Positions 41,941 to 49,984 of a stretch of 53,578 bases of DNA are shown here, piece by piece. Source of the DNA: Clostridia bacterium (GTDB lineage: Bacteria > Bacillota > Clostridia > Oscillospirales > SIG627); assembly GCA_017517325.1 (NCBI GenBank), contig JAFWZW010000002.1:1-53578 (forward strand), read 5' to 3'. The translations under genes and the position numbers were made by a program. The notes beneath the pieces were generated by a model. That model saw only the letters and a program-made list of their open reading frames with translations, was not told where the DNA came from and did not search any database. Position 1 is the stretch's first letter. Every line of letters starts with the position of its first letter.

Positions 41941-44900
41941 TTAAGCGTTGAAAGCGCCTTCGAAGGCCACCAGCTTGTCACCGTTGTAAAGCTGGCATTC
42001 GATCTTGAGCGTACCCATATAGGCTGCCATATCGTCGCAGGGGAGGATCTTGGCAAGCTCCATAGATTTGATGAAGAAGTCCATCGCTCTGTGGATCTTG
42101 GAGAATACCACCTTTCCGGTAGCGGAGGTGACGGTCACGAACACGTCGGAAATGGGGAAGCTGGCGGTCAGGGTCAGCCCCTTCAGCTCTTCCGCAGTCA
42201 GTTGGGCCTTATCGGTTCCCAAGGATACGGATCCAACGTCCACTTCCTTCTCGCCGATAAATTCAGCAAAGGTGTAGGGTACGTAGTTGGTGTCAAACAG
42301 CTCCTTGAAAGTGTATTTTACGTCAACGCCGCCCTGTGCAATATAGTGATCGCCGTTAGGAGTAAGGCGCAGGTGGTTGGGAGCGGTGGTGTAGCAGACC
42401 TGATCGCACATAAGCGTGTAGCTCTTTTCACCGTCAATAGTGCCGTCAGCATTTCTCACAACAGTGGGATATGCAGAGTTCATACGAACGTGGCCGCAGC
42501 AGGTAACACCGTCTGCGGGAAGCATTGCCGCATAGGATTCAAACATAGTCTGCTCGCCGTTTCTTTCAAGAATCAGGCGAATGTCACTTTCAGGATCGGG
42601 ATTCTTCTTTTTCTTGGTGAAGGAGGTGATCTTGTCGGAATAGGTGTAAGGACCTACGGGAAGGAAGCCGTTTGCCCATGTCATCGTGGGCGTATAGGCA
42701 AAGTTTGCGGAGTTGACCACGCGGGACCAGGAGGTTCCGGCGCCGCCGGAGCAAGCGTTACCGTAGAGACGTGCATTGTTTACACAATCCATAGAAGCAT
42801 CCAGCGTTGCGGTCTCTTCGTTATAGGCTTCTGCCATACGGTAAAGGTTACCGGAGCCAACGGTTACGTAAGGCAGACCGCCGTGTACGATTCCCTCGCG
42901 CAGAGAACGGGGCATCTGCTGGCTTCTTACCACGTAATCCACCTGCTTTGAAAGCTTGTGAGGGAAGGAAAGCTGCAGCTTCATATAATCCAGACAGATC
43001 TGACGGAGGCGGAAGTCTCTCATTCCGGGTTTCGCAATGGGAATAGCGGCAAGCTCCTTCTTCAGGTTTCTGCCTGCGGGAACGCGGGTAGCGTAGGAAT
43101 GCTTGGGGCTTACAAGCGTACCGGCAAATGCCCAGGCATTCTTCTTAATCTCACCGTTGTAAAGCTGGACGTCAACGTTTACCTTGTAGTTACCGTCGAA
43201 GAACTCAAGTCTTGCCATTTCTTTCAATGGAAGAACGGTAGAAAGCTTAATATCATAGGTAGCAAAGGCGGGGGTGCGGTATACACCGTCCAGTACCACT
43301 TTGCCGTAAGGATCGGTTACGGTGTAGAAGAAGTCAGACATGGGGTAGTTACAGGAGAGCACCACGTCTTCCAGCTCATTCACGTTGAAGACGGTTCTTC
43401 TGGGAGTATGTTTGATAACGGCCTTCTGAACCTTTGCTTCACCGGTGAATTCCTTGAAGGTGAAGGGGAGGTAACCGGTGTTGTAAAGGTCCTCGAAGGT
43501 GTACTTGATATTGACCGTACCTTCTGCAGAGTAGTATTTGCCGCTCTTCTGACGTCTTACGTGGTTGGGAGCGGTGGCAACCATACCCTGCTCGGAGCAG
43601 ATGGCGTAGCTCTTCTTTCCGTCAATGGTACCGTCTTCGTTTCTTACAACGTGGGAAAGTCCGGTAAACATACGAATGTGCCCGGGGTTGTTCAGACCGT
43701 CGCCGGGTTTTACCAGCGCATAGGATTCATACATAACCTGCTCACCGTTTTCGAGGCATACGGAGCGAGCGGTGTATTTCTGGGGATTGTGGAAGCTTTC
43801 GAGATCCTTGGGATACGTGTAAGGACCTACGGGAATAACACCGTTTGCTTGGGTGAATTGGTGGGTCCAGCCAAGCTTTGCAGAGGTGATACATCTTGCC
43901 CAGGAGGTGCTGACACCGCCGGAGCAGGCGTTACCGAATACTCTCTTGTTGCGGCCGAATTTGCTCATATCCACTTCGCCCGTCTTGGGATCGAAATGCT
44001 CAACCCAACGGTAAAGGCTGGCGGAGCCAACGTTCACGTAGGGGATACCTGCGTGGACGTGTTCCTTTTTCAGGTATACCTTATAGTTCTGTCTTTCAAC
44101 CCAATAGTTAAGGTCCTCCTTCAGCTTGAAGGGGAAGGAATTCTGGAGCTGCATAAAGTCAACGCAGATCTTGCGCAGCTCGTCGGGGGTCATGGATTCC
44201 TTGGCAATGGGGATCGCCTTCAGCTTTGCGGGGAGATCCAGATCCTCGGGCTCAAGCTCGGTGGCAACGCTGTCGGGGCAAAGGGTCACGGTAAAGCCCT
44301 TCCAGGTCTTGATGCGCGTGCCGTTGAAAAGCTGAAATTCAATTGCCAGATAGTTGGAGCCGTTTTCAAATTGCTTCAGCTCGTCGATCTTCAGGATTTC
44401 CTTGAATACCGCCTTGTACTTGTGGTGAGTGGGGTAGCGGTAAACGTCGCTGTAAATGATGTTTCCGTCTACGTCCTTTACGGTAATGAAGGCATCGGAA
44501 ATGGGGTAGTTTGCGGTCATAACGACCTTCTTCAGATCCTCGGCACGGCAGGTCTTGTAAAGAAGGTCGTTGGTTCTCATAATGGCCTTCTGATACTTTG
44601 CTTCGCCGGTGAATTCCTTGAAGGTGAAGGGAATATAGTGCTTTTCAAAGAGGGTCTTGAAGTCAACCTTGATATCAACGCCGCCCTGAACGTATACGGG
44701 GGTGCCGTCTTCCTGAAGAACGTCGGTGTGATAGGTATAGCTCTTGGTGCCGTCTTCGTTTACCTGAACGTCGGTTTGATAGGGGGTGGCAACCTGATCC
44801 ATATAAAGAATGTAGCTTTCCTCACCGTTGATCTCGCCGTTTTCATCACGCACAACGTGAACGTCGGAAACCATTCTTACGTGGCCTCTGCTGTGAACGC

Positions 44901-45507
44901 CGTCGGCAGGCTGCAGGCAGGCGTAGGATTCATACATCACGTCTCTGCCGTTTTCAAGGCCGATGTTGTGCGCGGTGTAATCCTTTTCTCTCTTGGGGTC
45001 TTCCTTAAGGGTCAGCCCGCTCTTGATAAAGAGGGGGAGCTCCTTCATATAGGTGTAAGGTCCTACGTTTACGTAACCCATCAACTGGGTCATACCGGAG
45101 GTGTAGGTCATTTTGGCGGAGGATACGCATCTTGCCCAGGCAATGCAGGCGGCGCCGGTGCAGGCGTTACCGATGAGTCTGGGGTCGGATTTTAACTGGG
45201 AAATATCGAAAACGCCCGTTTCTTCATCGTAGAATTCCATTACCCGATAAAGGCTTCCGGAGGCAAGATTTACGTAGGGAAGACCGGCGTAGACGGTATC
45301 GGTGGAGAGCTTCACGGGGCGCTTTGCGCTCTTGATGGTATATTCATAGTCTTCGCTGGGAACCCAGGGGAAGGTCAGCTGCAGTCTCATAAAATTAAGA
45401 CAAGCTTTACGCATCTCCGCGGGGGTACTGTCGGGTGTGATTTTCGGCATCATTGCATTGAATGCTTCCTTGGTAAAGGGCTTTTCTACCTTGGGATAAT
45501 TTGCCAT
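41941..45507 (-). CDS. Three-domain CSG/GHVRM-family protein, no signal peptide
   Basis: 1188 residues holding three family domains in tandem: about 1-425, 426-815 and 816-1188. Candidate dyads are Cys116/His209, Cys528/His610 and Cys919/His1006. Domain 1 has NACTGAA instead of NACSGG. Each starts with an (A)IPIAK-type block and SMTPDELRKIC-like helix and ends with a TANYPISDAF or CNYPMSDFF-type beta-sandwich. ATG at 45507 has AAGGAG six bases upstream; the protein begins MANYPKVEK, with no signal peptide, unlike its lipoprotein neighbours. A reading back to 45594 covers the leader and lacks a start. Upstream lie a hairpin, a weak promoter and direct repeats. Confidence 0.92.
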   Translation of the reverse strand: MANYPKVEKPFTKEAFNAMMPKITPDSTPAEMRKACLNFMRLQLTFPWVPSEDYEYTIKSAKRPVKLSTDTVYAGLPYVNLASGSLYRVMEFYDEETGVFDISQLKSDPRLIGNACTGAACIAWARCVSSAKMTYTSGMTQLMGYVNVGPYTYMKELPLFIKSGLTLKEDPKREKDYTAHNIGLENGRDVMYESYACLQPADGVHSRGHVRMVSDVHVVRDENGEINGEESYILYMDQVATPYQTDVQVNEDGTKSYTYHTDVLQEDGTPVYVQGGVDIKVDFKTLFEKHYIPFTFKEFTGEAKYQKAIMRTNDLLYKTCRAEDLKKVVMTANYPISDAFITVKDVDGNIIYSDVYRYPTHHKYKAVFKEILKIDELKQFENGSNYLAIEFQLFNGTRIKTWKGFTVTLCPDSVATELEPEDLDLPAKLKAIPIAKESMTPDELRKICVDFMQLQNSFPFKLKEDLNYWVERQNYKVYLKKEHVHAGIPYVNVGSASLYRWVEHFDPKTGEVDMSKFGRNKRVFGNACSGGVSTSWARCITSAKLGWTHQFTQANGVIPVGPYTYPKDLESFHNPQKYTARSVCLENGEQVMYESYALVKPGDGLNNPGHIRMFTGLSHVVRNEDGTIDGKKSYAICSEQGMVATAPNHVRRQKSGKYYSAEGTVNIKYTFEDLYNTGYLPFTFKEFTGEAKVQKAVIKHTPRRTVFNVNELEDVVLSCNYPMSDFFYTVTDPYGKVVLDGVYRTPAFATYDIKLSTVLPLKEMARLEFFDGNYKVNVDVQLYNGEIKKNAWAFAGTLVSPKHSYATRVPAGRNLKKELAAIPIAKPGMRDFRLRQICLDYMKLQLSFPHKLSKQVDYVVRSQQMPRSLREGIVHGGLPYVTVGSGNLYRMAEAYNEETATLDASMDCVNNARLYGNACSGGAGTSWSRVVNSANFAYTPTMTWANGFLPVGPYTYSDKITSFTKKKKNPDPESDIRLILERNGEQTMFESYAAMLPADGVTCCGHVRMNSAYPTVVRNADGTIDGEKSYTLMCDQVCYTTAPNHLRLTPNGDHYIAQGGVDVKYTFKELFDTNYVPYTFAEFIGEKEVDVGSVSLGTDKAQLTAEELKGLTLTASFPISDVFVTVTSATGKVVFSKIHRAMDFFIKSMELAKILPCDDMAAYMGTLKIECQLYNGDKLVAFEGAFNA

Positions 45508-45525
45508 AACGATCTCCTTTTCTTT

Positions 45526-45564
45526 CGGTACTGTCTTATTTTTTTGTTGTAAGAGACCGTACCG
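45526..45564 (-). promoter_or_regulatory. 5' leader hairpin before the three-domain gene
   Basis: CGGTAC/GTACCG (45526-45531, 45559-45564) with an inner TCTTA/TAAGA pair. It lies just upstream of the true ribosome site. A second AGGAGG-type motif at about 45582-45589 has no start codon behind it. Confidence 0.45.
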
Positions 45565-45599
45565 TCTTTTTGAAGGATTTACCTCCTCCAACAAAATTC

Positions 45600-45659
45600 A
45601 TTCTGCCACAATAACCTCTGAATGTGAATGGATAAAATAACGATAAATGGACAAAATAA
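45600..45659 (-). promoter_or_regulatory. Weak promoter with AraC-type direct repeats before the three-domain gene
   Basis: A poor -10 (CAGAAT, 45600-45605) and -35 (TTCACA, 45623-45628) at 17-base spacing overlap two direct repeats AATGGAYAAAATAA (plus-strand view, 45627-45640 and 45646-45659; one differing base), 19 bases apart. Two repeats about two helical turns apart, with the proximal one touching the -35, is the layout of AraC-family activator sites. A one-base variant of the 11-base core (AAATGRACAAA) recurs at 48962-48972 before the AraC-controlled operon. Confidence 0.5.
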
Positions 45660-45705
45660 ATCCACTATTTTGTGCTTGCTTTGCTAAGCATTTTGATTCA
45701 TTTTA

Positions 45706-45738
45706 ATAAAAAAGGAATCCGAAGATTCCTTTTTTAAT
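45706..45738 (-). terminator. Terminator after the family remnant and the oxidoreductase operon
   Basis: GGAATC with GATTCC plus A6/T6 ends (45708-45735) and a CGAA loop. No other terminator lies between it and the gene at 46016, so it closes that operon. Confidence 0.9.
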
Positions 45739-45752
45739 CAGTTCTTTCCGTT

Positions 45753-45975
45753 TTATTGTACCGGCATCAGTTTTCCGGAATAGAATACGGGTCTGGTACC
45801 GTTCCCAAGCTGAACGGAAAGCTCAAGGGTATGGTTTCCGTCTGCATATTTTGTCAGTGCCGGAAGGGGAATCTTCCCTGAAAATGCAAATTTAAATACC
45901 TGAAAGCTTTCGATGCTTCTATCATCCCAGGTAACGGGGTCGGTGACGGTTTGATATATTACTTTCTCTTTTTTT
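45753..45975 (-). pseudogene. Remnant of a CSG/GHVRM-family lipoprotein gene with internal deletion
   Basis: The minus strand reads VTDPVTWDD directly followed by RSIESFQVFKFAFSGKIP and then ALTKYADGNHTLEL, LGNGTRPVFYSGKLMPVQ and a TAA at 45753. In the intact gene at 49985-51337 these pieces flank the whole catalytic domain: NDPLTWDD at residues 71-78 and then TIESF about 320 residues later. So the core and the signal peptide have been deleted, in frame for the first deletion. An AAAGGAG site precedes it but no ATG. A 60-base stretch (45783-45842) differs from 50015-50074 at two positions only. Confidence 0.85.
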
Positions 45976-46015
45976 CTCCTTTTATGTTTGTTGTTTACTT
46001 TGCGATATTTTGAAA

Positions 46016-46891
46016 TCAGAGTCGTTCAAAGAGCTTTTCTTTTTGGGTGTTGATCAAAAGGCGCTCTCCGAAAAAGGCGCAGCACTCCACCTCTTCGTTG
46101 GCAAAGGGTGAGTCGGAAAGATCCTCGAAAAAGGCGTACTCGCGCTTTTCAAGATCGATCACGTTCATACCGTTGGGGTGGATCTCTTTTCCCGCACCGA
46201 ACATATACCAGATTTGTCCGTCCTTCACCGTGCCGCCTTGTGTATGAAGAATGTTGCAGGGGAGATCGTACTGATCAAAGATATCCTTTGGATAAAGGGT
46301 AACGTCTCCCGCGAGAGGGTCGGGAAGGCGGAATTTTGTAAGGGTGTATACGTTATCGGGCTTTGTAAACTCTCGTTTGGATCGGTGCTTGGAGGCAAGC
46401 ATATAATAGAAGCCATTGTCCGTGTCCACCAGGGAAGCGGGCCAGCCCCAGCCGGGCACGTGATAAGGGGTAGTCTCAAGGCCGTCGTTTTTGTAGAAAA
46501 TGCGCTGGATGGTTTCGGCTTTGTAGGCTCCGTTTTCCTTTGTGATCCTTTCTACAGCACAGTATGAAATATACCCGTTTTCATCGTATTCACCGCTGTT
46601 TCCGGCCGTTATGTACATCAAAGGGATTTCATCTCCCGAAAGCTTTGGGCCGAATACCGCATCGTTTGCGTGGTTGGCGTAGCGCTTATCGGGTACCCCG
46701 TCGTTGAAAGACCCCAGCTTCAATACGGAGATGGGCTTTTTTTCCTTCGTGTTCAGATCATATACACCGCAGATCCCGGTGTGAAACAGAACGAAGCCAA
46801 GGCCTTCGTGTATGGCAAAGCCCTGAACGCTTCGTCTTACACCCACGTATTCCAAGGTGGGGTTTTCAAATTCCATAAACAGCTTATACAT
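46016..46891 (-). CDS. Beta-propeller-like protein, unknown function
   Basis: A 291-residue protein, no signal peptide. Strand-rich repeats such as GFVLFHTGICGVYDL, PLMYITAGNSGEYDENG, GFYYMLASKHRSKRE and GQIWYMFGAGKE suggest a beta-propeller, but no named family is recognised. It overlaps the FAD oxidoreductase by eight bases, so the two are expressed together. It is the last gene of an operon that starts with a SGNH hydrolase and faces an AraC regulator. Role in metabolising a substrate handled by the oxidoreductase is only a guess. Confidence 0.65.
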   Translation of the reverse strand: MYKLFMEFENPTLEYVGVRRSVQGFAIHEGLGFVLFHTGICGVYDLNTKEKKPISVLKLGSFNDGVPDKRYANHANDAVFGPKLSGDEIPLMYITAGNSGEYDENGYISYCAVERITKENGAYKAETIQRIFYKNDGLETTPYHVPGWGWPASLVDTDNGFYYMLASKHRSKREFTKPDNVYTLTKFRLPDPLAGDVTLYPKDIFDQYDLPCNILHTQGGTVKDGQIWYMFGAGKEIHPNGMNVIDLEKREYAFFEDLSDSPFANEEVECCAFFGERLLINTQKEKLFERL

Positions 46892-48260
46892 AAAGCAAAA
46901 CTCCCTGTTCCTGAAGTTTTTCGCGCAGGATCTTCACGTCAAGTTCTCTTGTATCCGTTTCGCTTTCGGAGCACAAGGCGGCGGCGGTACCGGCGGCTTG
47001 CCCCATTGCCATACAGGGGGGCATTACCCGAACGGCACCTGCCGCTTCGCTTTCTGCGGAAATACAGCGCCCTGCCATAAGAAGGTTTGAAAGCCCCTTG
47101 GCAACCAGGCAGCCGTAGGGAATACCGTAATATTTGTTTTCGGGGATGGTGATGTATTCATTGCTTGCAGGGCCGAATCTGCCGTGTACGTCAACGGAAT
47201 TGGCGGCGATCATGACGGAATCCTCGGGTACGTTGCAGTTTAACAGATCGTCAAGCACAAGGGTCTTCATTCCGTGAATATGGCGGGTCTCACGGATACC
47301 TAGGGTACTGCCCGATTGAAGGAGCTTTGCGTTTTTACAGCCGGGCACGTATTTTTTTAAGAAGGCGAAGATCTCATCCACCTGCTCGCGGCCGATCATC
47401 TCGCCTTCTGTAAGGCTTTGGGAAAGACTTCCGTCAATGCCCATAATGCGGGAGGTGTTGATGCTCCATTCGTCCTCGTCAACCCCGCGAAACAGACCAA
47501 TGGAAACACGGTTCAGGGACCAATCGCCCGCCTCCTTTGCCTTGGAGACCCACCAGTGCATAGAGCGGTAATTGACCCCGTCCTTGCGGTAAAAGTTGTC
47601 GCGGTTGGCTTCGATATCCGCATCTACCTTGGCGCTGTCTACTCCGCCGATCCTGAAGAACATAGTAGCGGGCTGTATTCTTCCGTTGCCATTTCCAAGG
47701 GTGTAGGGAACACCGGCGGCAACGGCACAGTCTCCGTCACCGGTGCAATCGATCACGATCTTGGGCTTTATCGCACAGAGCCCTTCTTTTTTTGCCAGCA
47801 CCAATTTGCTGACCGTTCCGTTCTCTACCTCTGCGTCCACGAAGGAGGTGTGGTAAAGCACACGCACGCCCGCTTCCTTCAGCATACGGTCTGCAATCAG
47901 CTTCATGGCTTCTGCTTTGAAGGGGGTCACGTGGATATGTCCTGCGGTAATATAAGAGGTAAAGGCTGAAGATGCTTCGATCTTCGAGGGGTGAAGAGCA
48001 CCGCCCACGGCGATGAGTCTTTCCACGATCTCTTCAAACAGACCGCGGATCAGCATGGTATTTCCGCCGCTGTCGTAGCAGGTCATAAAAGGGGCTACAA
48101 GCCCTGCGGTAGCCATACCGCCACAGAAGCTTCCTTTTTCAATAAGCAGCGTGTCAACCCCTTGTCTTGCGGAAGCGATGGCGGCGCAAAAACCTGCAGG
48201 TCCACCGCCCAGCACGACTACGTCTGCGTTTTCAACGACCAATTCTTTCTGATAGATCAT
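46884..48260 (-). CDS. FAD-dependent oxidoreductase (FAD_oxidored family)
   Basis: A 458-residue flavoprotein. The Rossmann motif is VVVLGGGPAGFCAAIASARQ near residue 15, followed by LIEKGSFCGGMAT and the ligand PFMTCYDSGGNTMLIRG; CTGDGDCAVAAGVPY and GRCISAESEAAGAVRV complete the family (PF12831) layout. Typical members of this family in gut Clostridia act on unknown small molecules and stand near AraC regulators. The start has GAGG; it lies 12 bases after the SGNH hydrolase gene. Confidence 0.9.
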   Translation of the reverse strand: MIYQKELVVENADVVVLGGGPAGFCAAIASARQGVDTLLIEKGSFCGGMATAGLVAPFMTCYDSGGNTMLIRGLFEEIVERLIAVGGALHPSKIEASSAFTSYITAGHIHVTPFKAEAMKLIADRMLKEAGVRVLYHTSFVDAEVENGTVSKLVLAKKEGLCAIKPKIVIDCTGDGDCAVAAGVPYTLGNGNGRIQPATMFFRIGGVDSAKVDADIEANRDNFYRKDGVNYRSMHWWVSKAKEAGDWSLNRVSIGLFRGVDEDEWSINTSRIMGIDGSLSQSLTEGEMIGREQVDEIFAFLKKYVPGCKNAKLLQSGSTLGIRETRHIHGMKTLVLDDLLNCNVPEDSVMIAANSVDVHGRFGPASNEYITIPENKYYGIPYGCLVAKGLSNLLMAGRCISAESEAAGAVRVMPPCMAMGQAAGTAAALCSESETDTRELDVKILREKLQEQGVLLYV

Positions 48261-48272
48261 TTTAAACCTCGG

Positions 48273-48899
48273 TTAAATATAGTTCTTCAATTCATCGGCA
48301 ACCTTGTGCCCCAATGCCGCAAAGGCTTCGTGGGTCAGGTGGCAAGAATCTGTATACTGATCGCTGTCCCAATCCTTCATAAAATCGCAGATATCGTGAA
48401 CGGGAACTTGGTTTTCTTCCATCACTTCTTTGGCAATGGCGTTGTATTCTTTTATGGTTTCGGTAGTTCTGGGATTATTTCCTTGGCTGCCGTTTGGATT
48501 CATAGGAGAGGTCGTGGCAAAAACCAGCTTTGCGTTGGGGAAGAAAAGATGTAACAGATCCACGATGATCTGCAGATTCTTTCTGTATTCATTGGGTGTG
48601 GTCAAGGCGAAAGGGTGCCCGTTCCAATGGGCGGCGTCCCAATGTCCGCAGTTAAAATGGACTACGTTTACCAGCTCGGGCTTGTCAAAAAAGCCCGCCC
48701 ATCTTTTCATATTGATGATTACGTATTGGGTGCATCTGCAGTTTTGAGTAAAGAAAAAGGTTTCGGCAACGTCTGCAAGGTCATCTTTGGTGGTTTGGCA
48801 ATAGCCCTTGCGAATTGAATCTCCAATAAGAAAAATATTGGGTTTTGTTTCGCTGCATTGAAATCGTACTTCGGAGGCTCCGTCTTCTACCCAGATCAT
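48273..48899 (-). CDS. SGNH/GDSL-type hydrolase
   Basis: A 208-residue esterase/acetyl hydrolase of the SGNH superfamily without signal peptide. Blocks: IFLIGDSIRKGYC (Gly-Asp-Ser), VVHFNCGHWD, VFATTSPMN and DSCHLTHEAF with the Asp-x-x-His of block V. It probably removes acyl groups from a sugar or similar substrate. First gene of an operon with the FAD oxidoreductase and the propeller protein, divergent from the AraC regulator. Confidence 0.9.
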   Translation of the reverse strand: MIWVEDGASEVRFQCSETKPNIFLIGDSIRKGYCQTTKDDLADVAETFFFTQNCRCTQYVIINMKRWAGFFDKPELVNVVHFNCGHWDAAHWNGHPFALTTPNEYRKNLQIIVDLLHLFFPNAKLVFATTSPMNPNGSQGNNPRTTETIKEYNAIAKEVMEENQVPVHDICDFMKDWDSDQYTDSCHLTHEAFAALGHKVADELKNYI

Positions 48900-48941
48900 A
48901 AGGTTTCCTTTCTTTGACTCTTGACAAGAATCATTTTGTTA

Positions 48942-48972
48942 TTTATAATTGTACCACTCAAAAATGAACAAA
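48942..48972 (-). promoter_or_regulatory. Promoter of the SGNH hydrolase operon with AraC half-site
   Basis: TTGTTC (48966-48971), 18-base spacer, TATAAA (48942-48947) on the minus strand. The -35 overlaps AAATGAACAAA (plus view), one base different from the core repeat before the three-domain gene. A second half-site at the right distance is not clear here. Confidence 0.4.
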
Positions 48973-49007
48973 GAAATGCCGAAAAGTGATAATTTCTTAT
49001 GCTTTTG

Positions 49008-49016
49008 TGATATAGT
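49008..49016 (+). promoter_or_regulatory. Extended -10 promoter of the AraC gene, leaderless start
   Basis: TGA-TATAGT fits an extended -10 (TGnTATAAT). The expected RNA start at 49022-49024 falls on the ATG at 49023, and no ribosome site lies between, so the mRNA may be leaderless. Confidence 0.5.
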
Positions 49017-49022
49017 TTGAAA

Positions 49023-49940
49023 ATGAAAGACAGAATCGAAAAATACGTGCGTTCCGGTCATTACACCGTGCTTTTTGAATCGGATCGATCCGGTACGTAC
49101 CAAAACAACCAAAAGGGCTGGGTTGATCATCTTTTGAGTGAAAGAATCATCTTTTCTCACAGAATCACTTCGCCCGACCGACCCGATCTTTTTGAGCGTC
49201 TCCACTACCACGATTATTACGAGCTTGTTGTTTCCAAAACAGAGCTTGGGGTGGAGTTTTGTGCCAATGGATGGGAAACGATGATCGCAAGGGGAAACGC
49301 CGTTCTCACGAGACCCGGCTTCCCTCATATGTTTAAGATTGGGGAAGGTTTCCCTTACGACCGATACGTTCTGTATTTTAAAAATCCCGCGGATATCGTT
49401 GATGATCCCCTGATCACGGATTTTATTACCCGCGGTAAAGAGGATTCCGCCGTCTTCACCGGCTGCGGTGAGGAACTGCTTCGCAGGATGAAGGAAGCAG
49501 AGCTTTTATTGCAACAGAATGCCTCCCCCTATTCCTTCAGTGAGGCAAAGCTTGAGATCTGCCGAGCCTTTCTCTCTTTATCCAAAAGCGGTTGTTCCGA
49601 AGCATCCCCCGCGACGCCCGAACAGCCCCGTTCCGTCAGAGAGATCAAGAATTATATGGACGAGCATTTTCTTGAGATCCATCGGGTGGAACAGCTCTGC
49701 GAGGTGTTTTTCTATAGCAGGGAGCATATTTCCCGGATCTTCAAAAAGCATTATAATACCCCCATCCACGAATACCTTTTGTGCCTGAAGTTGATTCATT
49801 GCTGTTCTTTGTTGAAAAAATGTGAAACAGTGGAATCCGCTGCCCGTCAATCGGGCTTTTCCAATATGTCAAGCTTTGTAAAGCTGTTTAAAAAGCACAT
49901 CGGTTGCACGCCCTCCGAATATAAGAGAAACAGTCAATAA
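49023..49940 (+). CDS. AraC family transcriptional regulator
   Basis: 305-residue regulator. The N-terminal half is a cupin (RLHYHDYYELVVSK, then NAVLTRPGFPHMFKIGEG), as in AraC sensors of sugars or other small ligands. The C-terminal half has two helix-turn-helix units: HRVEQLCEVFFYSREHISRIF and SAARQSGFSNMSSFVKLFKKHI, with the IGCTPSEYK finish. It faces the SGNH-FAD operon, so it is the likely activator of it. An in-frame TTG at 49017 is possible but the ATG at 49023 is preferred because the -10 places the RNA start there. Confidence 0.9.
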   Translation: MKDRIEKYVRSGHYTVLFESDRSGTYQNNQKGWVDHLLSERIIFSHRITSPDRPDLFERLHYHDYYELVVSKTELGVEFCANGWETMIARGNAVLTRPGFPHMFKIGEGFPYDRYVLYFKNPADIVDDPLITDFITRGKEDSAVFTGCGEELLRRMKEAELLLQQNASPYSFSEAKLEICRAFLSLSKSGCSEASPATPEQPRSVREIKNYMDEHFLEIHRVEQLCEVFFYSREHISRIFKKHYNTPIHEYLLCLKLIHCCSLLKKCETVESAARQSGFSNMSSFVKLFKKHIGCTPSEYKRNSQ

Positions 49941-49978
49941 CGAAAAAGAGACTCTGTCAAACAGAGTCTCTTTTTTGC
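49941..49978. terminator. Shared terminator between AraC and the family gene at 49985
   Basis: Perfect 15-bp stem (49943-49957 with 49961-49975) around CAA, A-rich and T-rich ends. Convergent genes on both sides. Confidence 0.92.
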
Positions 49979-49984
49979 AGATTT

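Noticed and set aside
42958-45195. A 745-residue plus-strand reading frame opposite the three-domain gene
   Set aside because: It lies fully inside a well-supported gene with good motifs, ribosome site and promoter on the other strand; the open antisense frame follows from its codon use.
45508-45594. Extension of the three-domain protein to 45594
   Set aside because: It would translate the orphan ribosome site and hairpin; ATG at 45507 has AAGGAG before it and matches the MAN- start of the left-edge copy.
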